A program made the position numbers and the translations under genes. From Alisma plantago-aquatica (taxonomy: Eukaryota; Streptophyta; Magnoliopsida; Alismatales; Alismataceae): 64,000 nt of DNA. This document shows, piece after piece, positions 61,345 through 64,000 of the stretch. The notes under the pieces were generated by a model. It did no database searches. It worked only from the letters and a program-made list of their open reading frames with translations, and was not told the origin of the DNA. Numbering within the stretch: position 1 is the stretch's first letter; each line of letters opens with the position of its first letter. The stretch is from NCBI GenBank assembly GCA_963693085.1, contig OY856413.1, positions 747,890,556 to 747,954,555 on the forward strand, read 5' to 3'.

Positions 61345-64000
61345 TGTAAAGGAGTGAAATCAACCCTTTACTAAAATTTTGAAATATCAAACCTCCATTC
61401 CCAACATACTCAAAAGGTATGTTGAAAAGGGTGTAAAATTTTCAAATCATTATTTATATGGTATACAAAAGACCATTGGAAAGCAGCAGAATATAAATTT
61501 TTGACTATATTCAACTACATATAAAGGTTTACAAAAAATCATCAAATTTTCCCATTAGGGTTTACATCAAGATATACAAATAGGATCTAGATAGAGGGAA
61601 GTCTAACTACTACAATCTTGTCTCCAAAGAAACATCTCCATCAACCAAGTCCAAGCCAAAAGCTAAGATCTTCTTGTATCATCCATCACCTTACTCAGCA
61701 CCTGGGTGGTTGGGAAGCACCTTGCAAAAGGGAAAGGGAAGAAAGAGTATGTGTCACAAAACTAGTCTAGGATAACAAGAACAGTAAATCTAGTAAAAAC
61801 AGGCTAGGGTATATCATAAGATGAAGATAACAAGAGTATGAGGCTATATCAAAAGTAACTTGCCATTAATAATTAAATTGAAAGGGGTTTGCATGTAAGA
61901 TAATTATGTCTACCTAATTAAGTAGGGTTGAGGTACCTACCAGAACTCTAACCTTAGGTGAGGGGATAATAAGACATTCCCAATCACCTACAATAATATG
62001 GGGAGAATAAAACATTCCCCACGGCAAATAAATACACACCCTCTATGGGTGGTTGTACATAAATCACACTACTTTAAATTAAATAGAACATAAATCAACA
62101 TCCTAGAAAAAGTAGTTATGGCAAGAATAATCTTGTGGATCAATAAGAATGGAAGTGGGGTTAAAAATCCAAACAATAAGAAACTATGATCTAATATGAG
62201 GCACAAGAAATTAGGGTTTCAAGAAAAGAGTTAGGTTCAATTAAGCCTCATTATCAAATATTAGGTTAAGGCAAAAATATCCCAACTAAGGTGTTAGATG
62301 CAATACCTCTTCCTTAGAGTCCTAGAAACCACTTTTCAGAACCTTTAAACGAGATCATGGTCCACTTGTCCTAATATCATTATCATATCCGTGTATTAGA
62401 ACAATGTACATTCATTAAAGACTTAAAACCCCAAAGTTACCAACTTTTTCAACAAATCCTCAATTGAAAATATCATCACTGTCTTAGTTAGGGTTTTCTG
62501 ATCAAAATAACGTATAATTTTAGGTATTTTAGAGATATGGACTTTTAGATGCATTTTTGGTGATTTTTAACTAATTAATTCGTTTTCTAGAAAATTAGCT
62601 TCGATAAAACTTGAAATCAAACCAGAATCTTTTTCTGAGTTCAAAACATATTTTATTTTTATTTTTGGACAAAGGAAAAAATAGTTATGATTTATTGAAA
62701 TTCAACCAATTGGAAATTGCCACATCATCAAACTAAGCGAGAGAGGGGGCAGGGCCCACCTGCTGACTTGGCCCAATAAGGGGTGGCCAAGTCACGTGGT
62801 CAAAGCCGGGTCAAACCAACTCAAAACAAAGACAAAAAGGCAGTAATGCCCTTGCGTGAAACAAAGACGAGAAGAGAAGGTGGGGGGGGGTAAACACAAC
62901 ATTTCGGAAGGGAACTCATCCCCTTCCCTTGCCTATGCCATGACGACGACCTACAAGCAGCAACTTGCTTGTGATTTTGGGTGAATCCAGGATACACAAT
63001 GAAAATATTTGTACAAGTATGCAAAAGAAAGAGAAGAGAAATCCGAATCTGATAGTACCTTCAATTGGTCCAGAGACAAAGTGAGGAGGGAGAGAGGAGC
63101 ACCACAAGCCCTGTGCCTTTGGTGGCTCATCGGGGGTCAAAATGGTGGTGAGTTGAGCAATTGGATATAGGGTTGAGTTGCAAAGTTGTTGGAGAGATTT
63201 GGGGTAGGGGCATTTATAGGCAAGGGGGTATAGGTTAGGGTTTTGGTACTCGAGGTGAGAGTAGAACTCCGACTAGTTTGGGGGTTTCTCGAACATTCAT
63301 CAAATCACAAAAACTTTAGGGTAATACAACGTGGAATCTTGTTAGGAGTCTAGAGTAACAAAATCTTTGAGATTTCATTGAGTATAGGAAGAGATAAAGA
63401 AATTTGAAAATCGAGTTTTTTGTTCCTGTCCTTCCCGAGGAGACCCGAGGTAGGAGATGGCTATGTGCCATCAGATCCATGGACCCGGGTCAACCGAGGG
63501 ACCCCAGCCATTCGATCACACACCTAGAGAGAGGAGTCCTTGTGACATTTCATTTTCCTATTTGAATTATAATTCGACTAAAGTGATATATATATTATTT
63601 AATAAATTACTCTTTCTTATTTTGAGGGCTCAAATAGTTTCCAAATCTAATAAAAATTGACAACCCAGTTGATTTTGACGTGCCGAACCCAAATATGGAA
63701 TTAGTTTTGCCTTTTAGGGACTTTTAATGGGTTAAATAATTCAAAACTCATTTTCTCTTTCCTCCTTCATTTATGACTCTATGATTATCAAAATATGATC
63801 AAATTTCACCCATGTGTCCCAATTAATGTGTTAGATACAATTTTTCCATTAATTGATCATGTTTGCGCCATTTATTTAATTTATTCTCAAATTGGATATT
63901 CTACACACTTTCTCTCTCCTAAATTAATAGGTATATTAAAGATTATCAAAATTATATGAAAATCCATGTAAAGGCTATTTTTAATGTGTAGATCACAAAT
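61345..64000 (-). repeat. 5' LTR of element B, partial
   Basis: It starts TGTAAAGGAGTGAAATCA and runs off the window; about 600 bases are missing compared with the 3' LTR. A minus-strand TATA box (CTATAAATGCC) lies at about 63209-63219. The G run that is 14 long in the 3' LTR is 9 long here (62882-62890). A short open frame just downstream of the TATA box (63140-62916, TPDEPPKAQGL...) has a counterpart at 57867-57601, as expected from LTR identity. Confidence 0.82.

Larger units (their letters stand above)
55996..64000 (-). mobile_element. Element B: large non-autonomous LTR element (LARD-like)
   Basis: 3' LTR (55996-59250), a 2.1 kb internal region (59251-61344) and the 5' LTR (61345 to beyond the edge). 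The LTRs belong to the same family as element A. The internal region has a primer site, a leader shared with A and a polypurine tract, but no gag, protease, RT or integrase could be found. Large LTRs around a non-coding interior fit the LARD class, probably mobilised by A-type elements (inference). It is inserted in element D's env-like ORF; the 5 bases before it are CACCT. Confidence 0.82.

Overview
The window looks like angiosperm nuclear DNA. It has very AT-rich intergenic sequence, long (TA)n and (GA)n tracts, several lineages of plant LTR retrotransposon and small hAT-type MITEs. There is one GC-rich intact host gene, and its composition would suit a monocot or another lineage with GC-rich genes. 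The species cannot be named from the sequence. No rRNA, tRNA or CRISPR array was seen. All alignments were done by eye, so identity figures are rough.

Layout. 1-5160 is the 5' half of a minus-strand Ty3/gypsy element (element A: broken gag-protease-RT, primer site, 2.8 kb LTR). 5319-6262 holds two inverted-repeat cassettes strung between (TA)n tracts. 6263-12859 is intergenic, with two hAT-type MITEs that keep their 8 bp target-site duplications (8236-8731, 9528-10305) and a diverged tandem duplication near 10.8-11.6 kb. 12860-15009 is a 2.15 kb fold-back element with arms of about 1 kb. It ends 218 bp upstream of the only intact host gene (15228-16067, an intronless HAD phosphatase of the plant inorganic pyrophosphatase/PHOSPHO1 type). 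A minus-strand RNase H-domain relic lies at 17490-18166.

From 20470 to the right edge the window is a nest of retrotransposons. A Ty1/copia relic (20470-23759) is cut by an Athila-type Ty3/gypsy element on the plus strand (E, 23760-48795). E contains, from left to right, a 1.7 kb solo LTR in gag (F), a hAT MITE, a probable 2.7 kb solo LTR (G) between pol and the env-like ORF, and a complete 8.1 kb minus-strand copia element (H, 39809-47954, TSD AAATG). A second Athila element on the minus strand (D, from 48796) sits inside E's 3' LTR. D is itself hit by a 3.2 kb deleted gypsy element (C, 52114-55274, TSD TGCAT) and by a large non-autonomous element (B, 55996 to the right edge) of the same family as A.

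How the parts relate. Removing the insertions restores continuity: F's target site rejoins the gag reading frame, D continues across C, and the 3' non-coding regions of D (about 1.46 kb) and E (about 1.45 kb after removing H) come out nearly equal. A supplies the coding capacity that B lacks, so A/B look like an autonomous/non-autonomous pair. None of the retroelement genes seen here is intact. The least ordinary features are the gene-proximal fold-back, the (TA)n-bounded cassettes, the palindromic GTCRGTGGYACYGAC-like motif array shared by Athila LTRs and the pol-env spacer, and the odd end structure of C.
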